DNA of 64,000 bases from Fibrella forsythiae (GTDB lineage: Bacteria > Bacteroidota > Bacteroidia > Cytophagales > Spirosomataceae). Shown here piece by piece: positions 29,497 through 39,160 of the stretch (position 1 is the first letter of the stretch; each line of letters begins with the position of its first letter). The notes beneath the pieces were generated by a model. That model ran no database searches, was not told the DNA's origin, and worked only from the letters and a program-made list of their open reading frames with translations. Where the stretch lies: assembly GCF_017353175.1 (NCBI RefSeq), contig NZ_JAFMYW010000003.1, positions 558,001 to 622,000 of the forward strand. The letters are read 5' to 3'. A program made the translations under genes and the position numbers.

Positions 29497-29973
29497 ATGA
29501 ATCTAAGTCACATTAAGCCGGCAAAAGGGTCAGTTAAGCAGCGCAAGCGAGTCGGTCGCGGTCAGGGTTCCGGAATGGGCGGAACATCGACCCGTGGCCA
29601 CAAAGGTGCTCAATCACGCTCTGGCTACAGCCGTAAGTTAAGCTTTGAAGGTGGTCAAATGCCACTTCAGCGTCGCTTACCTAAATTTGGTTTTACCAAT
29701 CCAACTCGGGTTGAGTACAAACCTATCAACCTGGATACACTTCAGGAGTTGGCAACAGCAGCTAACGTAACAACCATTGATTTCGCTGTATTGCGCGAGC
29801 ATGGTTTAGCCGCTAAAAACGACCTCATCAAGGTATTGAGCCGTGGTGAAGTAACGTCAGCCCTGGAAGTATCAGCCCACGGTTTCTCTGCTTCAGCTAA
29901 AGAAGCGATCGAGAAGGCAGGTGGCAAAGTAACCGTTATCGAACGGATTGCTAAGAAAGAGTCTGCGATTTAA
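29497..29973 (+). CDS. rplO: 50S ribosomal protein L15
   Basis: L15 (158 residues) is a late 50S assembly protein. The Gly/Arg-rich N-terminus (RVGRGQGSGMGGTSTRGHKG) and GGQMPLQRRLPKFGF are diagnostic. ATG 29497 starts at MNLSHIKPAKG; an in-frame upstream start at 29452 would overlap rpmD. Confidence 0.97.
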   Translation: MNLSHIKPAKGSVKQRKRVGRGQGSGMGGTSTRGHKGAQSRSGYSRKLSFEGGQMPLQRRLPKFGFTNPTRVEYKPINLDTLQELATAANVTTIDFAVLREHGLAAKNDLIKVLSRGEVTSALEVSAHGFSASAKEAIEKAGGKVTVIERIAKKESAI

Positions 29974-29998
29974 CCACCGGTAGCCGCGTACGACTTGT

Positions 29999-31312
29999 AT
30001 GAACCGTTTCATAGAGACTATTAAGAATATCTTTTCAATTGAGGAGTTGAGGACGCGTATCCTCAACACTCTTTTGTTTATAACGGTCTTCCGGCTGGGT
30101 ACGCACATTGTGCTTCCCGGTGTCGACCCGGCCCGTTTGAACCTGCGTCCTCAAGGGTTGCTAGGCCTGTTAGATACGTTCTTGGGTGGTGCTTTTAGTA
30201 AGGCATCCATCTTTGCGCTGGGTATCATGCCTTATATCTCGGCATCGATCGCGATCCAACTGTTGACACTGGCGCTACCTTATTTCCAGAAGATGCAGAA
30301 GGAGGGTGAATCTGGTCGCAAGAAGCTGAATCAAATCACTCGAGTGTTGACGATTTTCGTTACGGCTGTTCAAGCTGTAACGTATATCCGGACAACTATC
30401 CCAGCTGACGCGCTTTTCATTGATCGGACGTTGTTCACCATTGCTGCTGTATTTATCCTGACTGCTGGCACCATCTTTTGTATGTGGCTGGGTGAGCGGA
30501 TTACAGATAAAGGAATTGGTAACGGTATCTCAATGATCATCATGATCGGTATCGTTTCGCGGCTTCCAGGTGCTATCTACGGTGAAGCTCTTTCACGGGG
30601 TACGTCACAGATCTTCATTTTCTTCATTGAAATGGTTGGTCTATACTTTGTGATTATGGGTGCTGTGTTGCTTACGCAGGCGGTACGTCGAATTCCGATT
30701 CAATATGCTAAGCAGGTTGTAGGGAACAAAGTGGTTGGTGGTCAGCGCCAGTACTTGCCGTTGAAACTGAATGCTGCTGGTGTAATGCCAATCATCTTTG
30801 CTCAGGCATTGATGTTCATCCCTGGTTTTGCTTTCGGATTGGGTGCCGAGAAGAGTGAGACAATGGCTTCATTGTATAACACATTTCAGGATTACACCTC
30901 ATGGCAGTACAATTTGCTATTTGCATTTCTGATCATCGTCTTCACGTTCTTCTACACAGCGATCTCGGTTAACCCGGTTCAGATTTCTGATGATATGAAG
31001 CGTAGTGGTGGTTTCATTCCTGGCGTAAAGCCTGGTTTGTCAACTTCTGAGTATATTGGAACGGTACTTGACCATATCACACTTCCTGGTGCTGTTATGT
31101 TGGCGATAGTAGCTATTCTGCCTTCATTGGCTAGCCAATTAGGCATGACTTCGAGCTTTGCTGCTTTCTTTGGTGGCACATCATTGCTCATCATGGTAGG
31201 TGTAGTATTGGATACGTTACAACAGATTGAAAGCTATCTGCTGATGCGTCGTTACGAAGGTTTGATGAAATCTGGTCGGGTGAAAGGCCGCACAGAGGGC
31301 GTACCAGCCTAA
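29999..31312 (+). CDS. secY: Protein translocase subunit SecY
   Basis: SecY (437 residues) forms the membrane protein-conducting channel. Ten membrane helices are visible. The N-terminus has the LPGVDP segment, the plug region includes GIMPYISASIAIQLL, and a cytoplasmic loop carries QYAKQVVGNKVVGGQRQYLPLKLN. Placement after rplO and before map is the classic spc order. Confidence 0.98.
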   Translation: MNRFIETIKNIFSIEELRTRILNTLLFITVFRLGTHIVLPGVDPARLNLRPQGLLGLLDTFLGGAFSKASIFALGIMPYISASIAIQLLTLALPYFQKMQKEGESGRKKLNQITRVLTIFVTAVQAVTYIRTTIPADALFIDRTLFTIAAVFILTAGTIFCMWLGERITDKGIGNGISMIIMIGIVSRLPGAIYGEALSRGTSQIFIFFIEMVGLYFVIMGAVLLTQAVRRIPIQYAKQVVGNKVVGGQRQYLPLKLNAAGVMPIIFAQALMFIPGFAFGLGAEKSETMASLYNTFQDYTSWQYNLLFAFLIIVFTFFYTAISVNPVQISDDMKRSGGFIPGVKPGLSTSEYIGTVLDHITLPGAVMLAIVAILPSLASQLGMTSSFAAFFGGTSLLIMVGVVLDTLQQIESYLLMRRYEGLMKSGRVKGRTEGVPA

Positions 31313-31320
31313 TATAAATT

Positions 31321-32148
31321 ATGATTACGTTACGCAACGACGAAGAAATTGAGATCATCCGGGCGAACGGTCAGGTACTTGGCAAAACGCATGCTGAGGT
31401 CGCCAAACTGATTCGTCCGGGGATTACAACAAAGGAACTTGACACTGTTGCTCAGACGTTCATTAAGGATAATGGGGGCATTCCCTCGTTTCTCGGTTTC
31501 AATAATGGCACAGCTATCCGTTTTCCCGGTGCCCTGTGTATTTCAGTAAACGATGTAGTTGTTCACGGTTTTCCGACCAACTATGAGTTGAAGGAAGGCG
31601 ACATAATCTCAGTTGACTGTGGTGTGTATCGCGATGGCTACCATGCCGACAGTGCCTATACCTACCCAGTTGGTGAGATTGCTCTAGGTACTCGTAAACT
31701 GTTAATGCGCACGAAGGAGTCATTATATGTTGGCACTGCCAAAGCAATCGATGGCAATCGGGTTGGTGATATTGGCTATGCGATTCAGTCGTACACGGAG
31801 CACTTTGGCTACACTGTAGTTCGTGAGTTAGTGGGGCACGGTGTGGGTCAGTCATTACATGAAGAACCACAGGTGCCTAATTATGGTAAGCGTGGTCAGG
31901 GAGTGAAATTGAAAGAGGGTATGGTTATTGCCATTGAACCAATGATCAATTTCGGCAAGAAAGGCGTAATACAGGAACGCGATGGCTGGACAATTCGAAC
32001 TAGTGATCGTAAACCGTCAGCGCATTTTGAGCATACCGTTGCAGTTCGTAAAGGGAAGGTCGATATACTGACTACGTTCGAGTACATCGAAGCGGTAACG
32101 GCTGGGACCAGTATGGAAATCGAGTTGAGTGCCGCAGCAGCGGCTTAA
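31321..32148 (+). CDS. map: Methionine aminopeptidase, type I
   Basis: This di-metal peptidase (275 residues) removes the initiator methionine. Metal ligands sit in [19 protein letters not shown] (two Asp), [19 protein letters not shown] (His), [10 protein letters not shown] (Glu) and HFEHTVAV (Glu). The last 15 or so residues end in a poly-Ala stretch. It lies eight bases after secY and seven bases before infA. Confidence 0.97.
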   Translation: MITLRNDEEIEIIRANGQVLGKTHAEVAKLIRPGITTKELDTVAQTFIKDNGGIPSFLGFNNGTAIRFPGALCISVNDVVVHGFPTNYELKEGDIISVDCGVYRDGYHADSAYTYPVGEIALGTRKLLMRTKESLYVGTAKAIDGNRVGDIGYAIQSYTEHFGYTVVRELVGHGVGQSLHEEPQVPNYGKRGQGVKLKEGMVIAIEPMINFGKKGVIQERDGWTIRTSDRKPSAHFEHTVAVRKGKVDILTTFEYIEAVTAGTSMEIELSAAAAA

Positions 32149-32155
32149 CGTCTAT

Positions 32156-32374
32156 ATGGCAAAACAGAATTCGATTGAACAAGATGGCGTGATCCTCGAA
32201 GCATTATCGAATGCAATGTTTCGGGTTGAACTCGCCAACAAGCATGAAGTAATTGCACACATCTCGGGCAAGATGCGGATGAACTACATCAAGATTCTGC
32301 CCGGTGACCGTGTTAAGTTGGAGATGTCGCCTTATGATTTGAGTAAGGCGCGAATTGTGTACCGTTACAAGTAA
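32156..32374 (+). CDS. infA: Translation initiation factor IF-1
   Basis: IF-1 (72 residues) is a one-domain OB-fold factor that covers the A site during initiation. [38 protein letters not shown] and the C-terminal [13 protein letters not shown] are conserved. ATG 32156 is chosen; an upstream start at 32129 would overlap map. Confidence 0.97.
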   Translation: MAKQNSIEQDGVILEALSNAMFRVELANKHEVIAHISGKMRMNYIKILPGDRVKLEMSPYDLSKARIVYRYK

Positions 32375-32388
32375 ACAGGCAAGCAACC

Positions 32389-32505
32389 ATGAAGGTTAAA
32401 GCGTCAATTAAAAAGCGCAGCGTAGACTGCATCGTGATCCGGCGGAAAGGGAAACTGTACGTGATCAACAAGAAGAATCCCCGTTACAAACAAAGACAAG
32501 GTTAA
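32389..32505 (+). CDS. rpmJ: 50S ribosomal protein L36 (zinc ligands mostly lost)
   Basis: This tiny gene encodes 38 residues starting [14 protein letters not shown] and ending [11 protein letters not shown]36 normally holds a zinc with three Cys and one His. Here only one Cys remains (residue 14), and the other sites are Ser, Asn/Lys and Tyr, so it is a zinc-independent form. It sits between infA and rpsM as expected. Confidence 0.95.
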   Translation: MKVKASIKKRSVDCIVIRRKGKLYVINKKNPRYKQRQG

Positions 32506-32509
32506 CCAC

Positions 32510-32887
32510 ATGGCACGTATTGCAGGTGTTGACATCCCCGATAAGAAGCGCGGCGCTATTTCGCTGACGTACATCTATGGTATCGGCCGGAGTGCAGCAA
32601 AAACGATTCTAGCAAAAGCTGGTATCGACGAAAACAAAAAGGTTAGCGAGTGGAATGACGATGAGTCTACGGCCGTTCGTAACGCTATCAGCGAAGAGTT
32701 CAAAGTTGAAGGTGCACTGAAGTCAGAAGTGCAACTTAGCATCAAACGGTTGATGGACATCGGTTGCTACCGTGGTCTGCGTCACCGTAAAGGTCTGCCA
32801 GTTCGCGGTCAGAAAACCAAGAACAACTCACGGACTCGGAAAGGGAAGCGTAAGACGGTTGCCAACAAGAAGAAAGCAACGAAATAA
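32510..32887 (+). CDS. rpsM: 30S ribosomal protein S13
   Basis: S13 (125 residues) bridges to the 50S subunit. [19 protein letters not shown] and the C-terminal [19 protein letters not shown] are diagnostic. An unusually long 133-base spacer with an iterated hairpin separates it from rpsK. Confidence 0.98.
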   Translation: MARIAGVDIPDKKRGAISLTYIYGIGRSAAKTILAKAGIDENKKVSEWNDDESTAVRNAISEEFKVEGALKSEVQLSIKRLMDIGCYRGLRHRKGLPVRGQKTKNNSRTRKGKRKTVANKKKATK

Positions 32888-32894
32888 GTAAGTG

Positions 32895-33006
32895 GTCATT
32901 AGTTGAAACGTCATTCATAGTCATTAGCTAGTCATTTATCGTTTAGTAGAGTGCTTTCGACAAATGACTATTAATGACAACAAATGACCAACTTCAAGTT
33001 AATGAC
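32895..33006. repeat. Iterated-word hairpin between rpsM and rpsK
   Basis: The left arm (32895-32941) has four copies of GTCATT. The right arm (32958-33006), read as its complement, has the same four copies, with spacers of similar length. The spacing between copies is 10-15 bases rather than a strict seven. The apex is about 16 bases. It fills most of the spacer. Confidence 0.75.
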
Positions 33007-33020
33007 GATTATCTAAGCAA

Positions 33021-33416
33021 ATGGCACAAGCAAAACGTAAAGACAAAGCTAAAAAGCGGGTCGTCGTAGTTGAGTCAGTAGGTCAGGTACACATCCGGGC
33101 TACCTTCAACAACATCATCATTTCGATCACGAACATGAACGGTCAGGTTATCTCATGGGCATCTGCCGGTAAGATGGGCTTCCGCGGTTCGAAGAAAAAT
33201 ACCCCCTATGCAGCCCAAACAGCTGCACAGAACTGCGCACAGGTTGCCCACGAATTAGGTATGCGGAAAGCAGAAGTGTTTGTAAAAGGACCAGGTGCCG
33301 GACGTGAGTCGGCTATCCGGACTGTACAAAACACAGGTATCGAAGTGACCACAATCCGTGATATTACCCCGCTGCCCCATAACGGTTGCCGCCCTCCGAA
33401 ACGTCGGCGCGTATAG
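33021..33416 (+). CDS. rpsK: 30S ribosomal protein S11
   Basis: S11 (131 residues) supports the mRNA exit site. [19 protein letters not shown] and the near-universal C-terminus [17 protein letters not shown] are intact. The stop is followed by a 133-base gap with no strong hairpin before rpsD. Confidence 0.98.
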   Translation: MAQAKRKDKAKKRVVVVESVGQVHIRATFNNIIISITNMNGQVISWASAGKMGFRGSKKNTPYAAQTAAQNCAQVAHELGMRKAEVFVKGPGAGRESAIRTVQNTGIEVTTIRDITPLPHNGCRPPKRRRV

Positions 33417-33549
33417 TATTGGTTAAAGTTGATTGCAATCATTTGGCATCGTAGTAGCTATTACAGTCAGGTTATTGCCGCAGCAATGAATACGGTTGGG
33501 CGACATTTAGTTGTGTCTGATCTCTTTTTCACATTATTCATTTCTTATA

Positions 33550-34155
33550 ATGGCACGTTATATTGGCCCAAAAGGCAAAATTGCCCGTAAGTTTGGTGAG
33601 GCTATCATTGGCCCCGTCAAAGCCTTACAAAAGAAAAACTACGCGCCCGGTATGCACGGACGCGGCCGGAAGCGTAAGACCTCAGAATACGCTGAGCAGC
33701 TTCAGGCGAAACAAAAAGTGAAGTACATCTATGGTATCCTGGAGCGTCAGTTCCGTGGATTGTTTCATCGTGCTGCCGTCAAAGAGGGCATCACAGGTGA
33801 AAACCTGCTGAAACTTTGCGAAGCCCGTCTTGATAATACCGTTTATCGTATGGGTATTGCTACCACTCGTCGGGCCGCCCGCCAGTTGGTTGCTCACAAA
33901 CACATCACTGTTGATGGAGAAGTTGTGAACATCGCTTCATATTCTCTGAAACCTGGTCAGATTATCGCCGTTCGCGAAAAATCAAAGTCGCTTGAAGCCA
34001 TCACGACTAGCTTGTCTGCTCGTAACGCAAAGCGGTTCAACTGGCTGGAGTGGGATCAGCAGCAACTAGCTGGTACGTTTATCAGCTATCCCGAGCGTGA
34101 TCAAATTCCTGAGAACGTCAACGAGCAATTGATCGTTGAATTGTACTCTAAGTAA
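33550..34155 (+). CDS. rpsD: 30S ribosomal protein S4
   Basis: S4 (201 residues) nucleates 30S assembly. [19 protein letters not shown] and the S4 RNA-binding fold [19 protein letters not shown] identify it. I use ATG 33550; the frame is open upstream to 33511 but that adds a hydrophobic tail foreign to S4. Confidence 0.97.
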   Translation: MARYIGPKGKIARKFGEAIIGPVKALQKKNYAPGMHGRGRKRKTSEYAEQLQAKQKVKYIYGILERQFRGLFHRAAVKEGITGENLLKLCEARLDNTVYRMGIATTRRAARQLVAHKHITVDGEVVNIASYSLKPGQIIAVREKSKSLEAITTSLSARNAKRFNWLEWDQQQLAGTFISYPERDQIPENVNEQLIVELYSK

Positions 34156-34163
34156 TAAATGAG

Positions 34164-34220
34164 TACAGTTGGCCGAAGCAGTTGGCAGAGCTAATCTGCC
34201 AACTACTTCGGCCAACTGTA
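34164..34220. repeat. Near-perfect 26-base-pair hairpin between rpsD and rpoA
   Basis: The arms 34164-34189 and 34195-34220 pair over 26 bases with one mismatch and a five-base loop (GCTAA). AGTTGGC occurs twice on each arm, 13 bases apart. There is no T-run after the stem and rpoA follows, so it is not a standard terminator. Confidence 0.85.
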
Positions 34221-34253
34221 GTCTTAATTTTAGGCTGTTAACCACGAAAAGGT

Positions 34254-35243
34254 ATGTCTATATTAGCTTTCCAAATGCCCGATAAAGTCGTAATGGAAAA
34301 AGCCGACGACTTTCACGGTGTATTTGAGTTTAAGCCTCTCGAAAAAGGTTATGGCGTTACGATAGGAAATGCTTTACGCCGCATACTGTTGTCGTCACTG
34401 GAAGGTTACGCCATCACTAGCGTCAAGTTTCCAGGTGTACTCCATGAATTCTCTTCGATCGAGGGAGTTGTTGAAGATGTAACCGAGATTATCCTGAACC
34501 TGAAAATGGTTCGGTTTAAGAAGGTTAACGATATGGTCGATAACAAGATCACGGTGAACATCAAAGGTCAGTCGGTGCTCAAAGCTGGTGATATCAGCAA
34601 AGCAACGGCTTCATTTGAGGTGCTGAACCCAGATCTGGTTATCTGCAACATCGATAATACACGTGACCTGGAGATGGAAATCTTCGTTGAAAAAGGTCGT
34701 GGGTACGTACCTGCAGATGAGCCGCGTGCCAACGAACTGCCGTTCGGTCATATCCCTATTGATTCGGTTTATACGCCGGTGAAGAACGTTAAATTCGGTG
34801 TTGAAAACACACGGGTTGAGCAAAAAACGGATTACGAAAAGCTGGTTCTCGACATTGAGACTGACGGCTCAATTCATCCGGAAGAAGCGCTGAAAGGTGC
34901 TGCTCACATCCTGATTCAACACTTCATGCTATTCTCGGATCAGACAATGACGTTTGATACGGTGAAGCCTGAAGAAGACAACGTGGTGGATGAGGAAATG
35001 CTGCACATGCGCAAGCTTCTCAAGACGTCACTGGCTGATCTGGATCTGTCTGTACGTGCCTACAACTGCCTGAAGTCTGCTGAAGTGCGGACGCTGGGCG
35101 ATTTGGTTCGCCTGGAGATTTCAGATATGATGAAGTTCCGCAACTTCGGTAAGAAGTCGCTGACTGAATTAGAGCAATTGGTTGCTGACAAAGGTCTGAC
35201 TTTCGGTATGGACGTTGTTAAATATCGGTTAGACGAAGAATAA
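34254..35243 (+). CDS. rpoA: DNA-directed RNA polymerase subunit alpha
   Basis: RpoA (329 residues) has the N-terminal dimerisation domain (FEPLEKGYG-type start, here [20 protein letters not shown]), a linker near residue 245, and the C-terminal domain with helix-hairpin-helix motifs (LRTLGDLV-type, here [11 protein letters not shown], and [13 protein letters not shown]). It is flanked on both sides by iterated hairpins. Confidence 0.98.
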   Translation: MSILAFQMPDKVVMEKADDFHGVFEFKPLEKGYGVTIGNALRRILLSSLEGYAITSVKFPGVLHEFSSIEGVVEDVTEIILNLKMVRFKKVNDMVDNKITVNIKGQSVLKAGDISKATASFEVLNPDLVICNIDNTRDLEMEIFVEKGRGYVPADEPRANELPFGHIPIDSVYTPVKNVKFGVENTRVEQKTDYEKLVLDIETDGSIHPEEALKGAAHILIQHFMLFSDQTMTFDTVKPEEDNVVDEEMLHMRKLLKTSLADLDLSVRAYNCLKSAEVRTLGDLVRLEISDMMKFRNFGKKSLTELEQLVADKGLTFGMDVVKYRLDEE

Positions 35244-35247
35244 GCTC

Positions 35248-35308
35248 AGTTTGACGTTTACTGTTTTGAAGTTTGACACTTCGAACGCCAAACGCCGAAC
35301 GACAAACT
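35248..35308. repeat. Heptamer-repeat hairpin between rpoA and rplQ
   Basis: The left arm has GTTTGAC then GTTTACT then GTTTTGA at exact 7-base spacing. The right arm, read directly, has AACGCCA then AACGCCG then AACGACA in the same period. Pairing is imperfect (G-T pairs would help in RNA). It ends six bases before the rplQ ATG. Confidence 0.7.
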
Positions 35309-35314
35309 ACTACA

Positions 35315-36139
35315 ATGAGACACGGTAAAAAAGATAATCACCTCAGCCGGACCCATTCGCACCGCGACGCAATGCTGTCGAATATGGCCGTTTCGCTGAT
35401 TATGCACAAGCGGATTGAGACAACGGTTGCGAAAGCGAAAGAACTTCGTAAGTACGTTGAGCCGATCCTGACGCGTGCCAAAGAAGACAACAACCAGAAT
35501 CGTAAGGTTGTCTTTCAGTCACTGAATCACAAAGAAGGTATGAAGGAGTTGTTCGGCGTTGTGTCGGATAAGATCGCTTCTCGTCCCGGCGGATACACTC
35601 GCATCATCAAACTGGGTAACCGGAAAGGTGACGCAGCTGAAACCTGCCTGATTGAACTGGTTGATTTCAACGAAACATTGCTGGCCGCCGCTGCTGAACA
35701 AACGGCAACCAAAACCCGTCGTAGCCGTCGGGGTGGTGCAGGCCGTGGTGCTGCCGGTGCAACCGAGGCTGCTCCCGTAGCTATTGCTGCTGACGACGAG
35801 GCTCCATCAGCCGAAGTGGTTGAGGAAACGCCAGCCGCAGTTGCAGAAGAGGCTGCTGAAGCAACTGTAACTGGTACCGACGACCTGACAATTGTTGAAG
35901 GTATCGGCCCTAAGATCGCCGAGTTACTCAATAACGCAGGTATCACCACATTCGCTCAATTAGCCGACGCTTCCGACGAGTCGGTACAGGCTGTGCTGAC
36001 AGAAGCGGGTCCAAGGTACAACATCCACGATGTAGCAACCTGGAATGAACAGGCTGCCTTGCTACGCGATGGCAAAATGGACGAGTTCAAGGCACTAACT
36101 GACCGCCTGAAAGGTGGCCGTGAAGAATCTGCCGAGTAG
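35315..36139 (+). CDS. rplQ: 50S ribosomal protein L17 fused to a helix-hairpin-helix domain
   Basis: Residues 1 to about 118 are a standard L17 ([35 protein letters not shown]). A basic RRSRRGG stretch and an Ala/Glu-rich linker follow. From about residue 200 there is a helix-hairpin-helix-like domain with [19 protein letters not shown]. The total is 274 residues against 115-190 typical. ATG 35315 avoids overlap with the repeat hairpin. The extra domain resembles those that bind DNA or RNA backbones; its role here is unknown. Confidence 0.96.
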   Translation: MRHGKKDNHLSRTHSHRDAMLSNMAVSLIMHKRIETTVAKAKELRKYVEPILTRAKEDNNQNRKVVFQSLNHKEGMKELFGVVSDKIASRPGGYTRIIKLGNRKGDAAETCLIELVDFNETLLAAAAEQTATKTRRSRRGGAGRGAAGATEAAPVAIAADDEAPSAEVVEETPAAVAEEAAEATVTGTDDLTIVEGIGPKIAELLNNAGITTFAQLADASDESVQAVLTEAGPRYNIHDVATWNEQAALLRDGKMDEFKALTDRLKGGREESAE

Positions 36140-36166
36140 TGATAAACCATTCGTCATAAAGAAATG

Positions 36167-36199
36167 GGGTTAGCCGGTTATCGGTTAACCCTTTTTTTT
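36167..36199 (+). terminator. Terminator of the ribosomal operon
   Basis: The stem GGGTTAGCCG/CGGTTAACCC pairs over ten bases (one G-T) with a five-base loop and eight T residues. It follows rplQ by about 27 bases and precedes carA. Confidence 0.85.
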
Positions 36200-36224
36200 A
36201 ACCAAAAACATCAATTATACCCTC

Positions 36225-37325
36225 ATGACACGCCCTCAACAACCCGAAGCGTTACTGGTTTTGCAGGATGGTACTGTTTTCAAAGGTTTTGCGTTAGGCA
36301 AAATTGGTACAGCTGGTGGTGAAATTTGCTTCAATACCGGCATGACCGGTTACCAGGAAATTTACACTGATCCATCATACTTTGGTCAGGTGATCGTCAA
36401 CACGACGTCGCATATTGGCAACTATGGCATTCAGCTAGGCGCTGAAGAAGAGTCGGCCGGAGTGAAGATTCGGGGAATGGTTTGTAATTTCTTCTCACCA
36501 ACTTATTCGCGTCATCTGGCCGACGGTTCGCTGCAACAGTACTTCGAGAAAGCTAATATTGTTGGTATTCATGGCATCGACACGCGGCAACTGGTGCGCT
36601 ACATCCGTGACAAGGGTGTAATGAACTGCATCATTTCATCTGTCATTCTGGATGCAGATGTACTCCGCGCTGAACTAGCGAACGTACCTGACATGGCCGG
36701 ATTAGAGCTCTCGTCGGAAGTATGTACGCAGACAACCTATGAGTTGGGCGAACAGGACTCTCGTTTCCGGGTTGCCGTGCTTGATTTGGGCGTGAAGAAG
36801 AGCATTATCCAAAGTCTGGCCGACCGGGGCGCTTATTGCAAGGTGTTTCCGGCTAAAACGTCATTCTCAGAACTGCAGGCTTTCAATCCGGATGGGTTCT
36901 TTATCTCAAATGGTCCAGGTGATCCGGCAGCGATGCCTTACGCTGTAGAAACGGTGAAGCAGGCACTGGATACGGAAAAGCCGTTGTTCGGCATTTGTCT
37001 GGGCCATCAGATTCTGTCGCTTGCCAGCGGTATTGGTACCTACAAGATGCATAACGGTCACCGTGGCCTGAACCACCCGGTGAAAAACCTGATCACGGGT
37101 CTGTGTGAAGTAACGTCGCAAAATCACGGTTTCGCCGTTGTTGCCGACGAGGTTATGGACCACGCCAATGTAGAGGTGACGCATCTCAACCTGAATGATA
37201 ATACAATCGAGGGTATTCGGAGGAAAGATAAGCCTGCCTTCTCGGTGCAATATCATCCGGAGGCATCGCCCGGACCACACGATTCGCGCTATCTGTTTGA
37301 TGACTTTATTACGTTGATGAAGTAA
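36225..37325 (+). CDS. carA: Carbamoyl-phosphate synthase small subunit
   Basis: CarA (366 residues) is the glutaminase that feeds ammonia to CarB for pyrimidine and arginine synthesis. The N-terminal CarA domain (FNTGMTGYQEIYTDPSYFGQ) and the class I glutamine amidotransferase domain with the nucleophile Cys in GICLGHQI and the His/Glu of QYHPEASPGPHDS are complete. carB is not in the window. A terminator lies on each side, so it appears monocistronic. Confidence 0.97.
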   Translation: MTRPQQPEALLVLQDGTVFKGFALGKIGTAGGEICFNTGMTGYQEIYTDPSYFGQVIVNTTSHIGNYGIQLGAEEESAGVKIRGMVCNFFSPTYSRHLADGSLQQYFEKANIVGIHGIDTRQLVRYIRDKGVMNCIISSVILDADVLRAELANVPDMAGLELSSEVCTQTTYELGEQDSRFRVAVLDLGVKKSIIQSLADRGAYCKVFPAKTSFSELQAFNPDGFFISNGPGDPAAMPYAVETVKQALDTEKPLFGICLGHQILSLASGIGTYKMHNGHRGLNHPVKNLITGLCEVTSQNHGFAVVADEVMDHANVEVTHLNLNDNTIEGIRRKDKPAFSVQYHPEASPGPHDSRYLFDDFITLMK

Positions 37326-37357
37326 TATCGAATCAGTTAATTCCTCTTTTTCGTAAA

Positions 37358-37385
37358 GCCGACGCCTCAACGGCGTCGGCTTTTT
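37358..37385 (+). terminator. Rho-independent terminator after carA
   Basis: A perfect nine-pair stem (GCCGACGCC/GGCGTCGGC) with loop TCAAC is followed by TTTTT. Confidence 0.88.
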
Positions 37386-37399
37386 CGTTACTAAGTCCT

Positions 37400-39052
37400 A
37401 TGTCATCTGCTACCAAACGCTTTCTTACATTTGGGCTGGGCCTACTGCTGATCAACGCGCTCTCGGCGTTTATCTATACACGTGTAGACCTTACCGAAGA
37501 TAAGCGATACACACTGTCGGGGGGGACACAGCAACTGCTGGGTACGTTACCCGCCCGCGTGCATGTCGATGTTTTTTTGACGGGGAAACTGCCACCGGGA
37601 TTTAAACGACTGGAAACAGCTGTTCGCGAAACGCTGGACGAGTTTGAAGCCGAGGCGGGCAGTAACATCAGTTTCCGCTTTATCGACCCAATCGCAGGTA
37701 CGTCTGAGGCGCAGCTGCAACTACTTGAACGATTGGCAAAGCTGGGTCTTCAGCCCACAAACCTGTTTGCTAATCAGGGGGGGACCCGCACAGAGCAGCT
37801 CATCGTACCGGGCGCTGTAATCAGTTACGAAGGCAAAGAAGCAGGTGTGTTGCTATTGAAAGGTAATAAAGCAGCCTCGCCTGCCGAGCAACTGAATCAA
37901 TCGTATGAGGGCGTAGAGTACCAACTGGCGGCTGCAATCCGGCGGTTAACGCAGCCAGAAGGTAGTCGAAAGCGCGTTGGGCTTGTATTCGGACATACGC
38001 AGGTGCCGCCAGAGCGCTTCTCCGACCTGCTGGCTTCCATTCAGGAGCAGTATGATCTTTTTTTCGTAGACCTTAAAAAACCCGGACCCGTTGAAGGTGT
38101 TGATGCACTGCTGGTGCTAAAGCCAGATCAACCCTTTGCGGAAAACGAGGTGTTTAAACTTGATCAATACGTAGTTAAAGGTGGTAAAGCTTTGTTCTTC
38201 GTAGACGGAACGCGGGTTGATAGTGTGAGTGTACAAGGCTCTTACGCGCAACCACTGTCAATAGGGCTTGACGATCTGTTTTTCAATTGGGGGGCACGTA
38301 TCAACCGTAATGTGATAAAAGATCTGGCCTGTGGCGTGATTCCATTGAACGTGGGTACGTTGGGTGATAAACCAAATGTGCAATTGGTGCCGTGGCGATT
38401 CTACCCCGTGCTGAACTCCTTCGGAGATAGTCCTATCACCCGTAATATGGACGCCGTTGCCAGTCGTTTCCTGAGTACGATGGATACCGTTCGAACGAAG
38501 GGAATTCAGAAAACGGTACTGCTGAAAACATCACCGTACACGACAGTGCTAAATCTGCCTGCTCTGATCGCCTATAATGAAGCCCGGCAGCAACCAGATC
38601 CGGCTACATATACGGGGGGTGTTAAAATGGCTGGTGTGCTGCTCGAAGGTGAGTTCACATCCTTATTTGCAAACCAGTTACTACCTGACTCACTTAAGCA
38701 GGGGTTCAGGGCAAAGTCGCAGGCAGGCAAAGTCCTGATCTGCTCTGATGGAGATATGATGGTGAATGATGTTGACTATAAACGAAAGGCGCCATTGCCG
38801 CTTGGCTACGACCGTTTCTCGCAGAAGCAGTTTGCCAATAAAGAATTTGCGCTCAATGCCATCGACTATATGATTGACCCCAAAGGGCTGATTATGGCAC
38901 GTACCCGCGAAGTTCCCCTGCGGCCGCTCGATACCATAAAACTTGGTCAGGAACGTACCTGGTGGCAGGCAATCAATGTGCTGGGGCCGTTGGGCTTACT
39001 AGCCGTTGGTGGACTGGTTTGGCAGTTCTTTCGCCGCCGCCGGTACGCCTGA
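37400..39052 (+). CDS. gldG: Gliding-motility ABC transporter component GldG
   Basis: This 550-residue protein has an N-terminal membrane helix (about 9-28), a large extracytoplasmic region and a C-terminal helix (about 525-545) before RRRR. DLTEDKRYTLSGGT and YEGVEYQLAAAIRRL, with the VGLVFGHT segment after it, match the GldG family. In gliding Bacteroidota GldG works with GldA (ATPase) and GldF (permease). Neither is adjacent, so the partner genes lie elsewhere or the protein has another use. Confidence 0.88.
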   Translation: MSSATKRFLTFGLGLLLINALSAFIYTRVDLTEDKRYTLSGGTQQLLGTLPARVHVDVFLTGKLPPGFKRLETAVRETLDEFEAEAGSNISFRFIDPIAGTSEAQLQLLERLAKLGLQPTNLFANQGGTRTEQLIVPGAVISYEGKEAGVLLLKGNKAASPAEQLNQSYEGVEYQLAAAIRRLTQPEGSRKRVGLVFGHTQVPPERFSDLLASIQEQYDLFFVDLKKPGPVEGVDALLVLKPDQPFAENEVFKLDQYVVKGGKALFFVDGTRVDSVSVQGSYAQPLSIGLDDLFFNWGARINRNVIKDLACGVIPLNVGTLGDKPNVQLVPWRFYPVLNSFGDSPITRNMDAVASRFLSTMDTVRTKGIQKTVLLKTSPYTTVLNLPALIAYNEARQQPDPATYTGGVKMAGVLLEGEFTSLFANQLLPDSLKQGFRAKSQAGKVLICSDGDMMVNDVDYKRKAPLPLGYDRFSQKQFANKEFALNAIDYMIDPKGLIMARTREVPLRPLDTIKLGQERTWWQAINVLGPLGLLAVGGLVWQFFRRRRYA

Positions 39053-39115
39053 TACAGTTGCTGATGGCTCTGGACAAAACCTGAATTGAGGCTTAGAAAA
39101 GGGCCTATTTTTTGC

Positions 39116-39123
39116 TACTTTTG
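39116..39123 (+). promoter_or_regulatory. -7 element of the dnaN promoter
   Basis: TACTTTTG matches TAnnTTTG perfectly and lies 38 bases before the dnaN start codon. No clear -33 TTG is found at 19-21 bases. Confidence 0.6.
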
Positions 39124-39160
39124 TTCAAATACACAAGAACCTATTTGACGCCTCCAGCGC

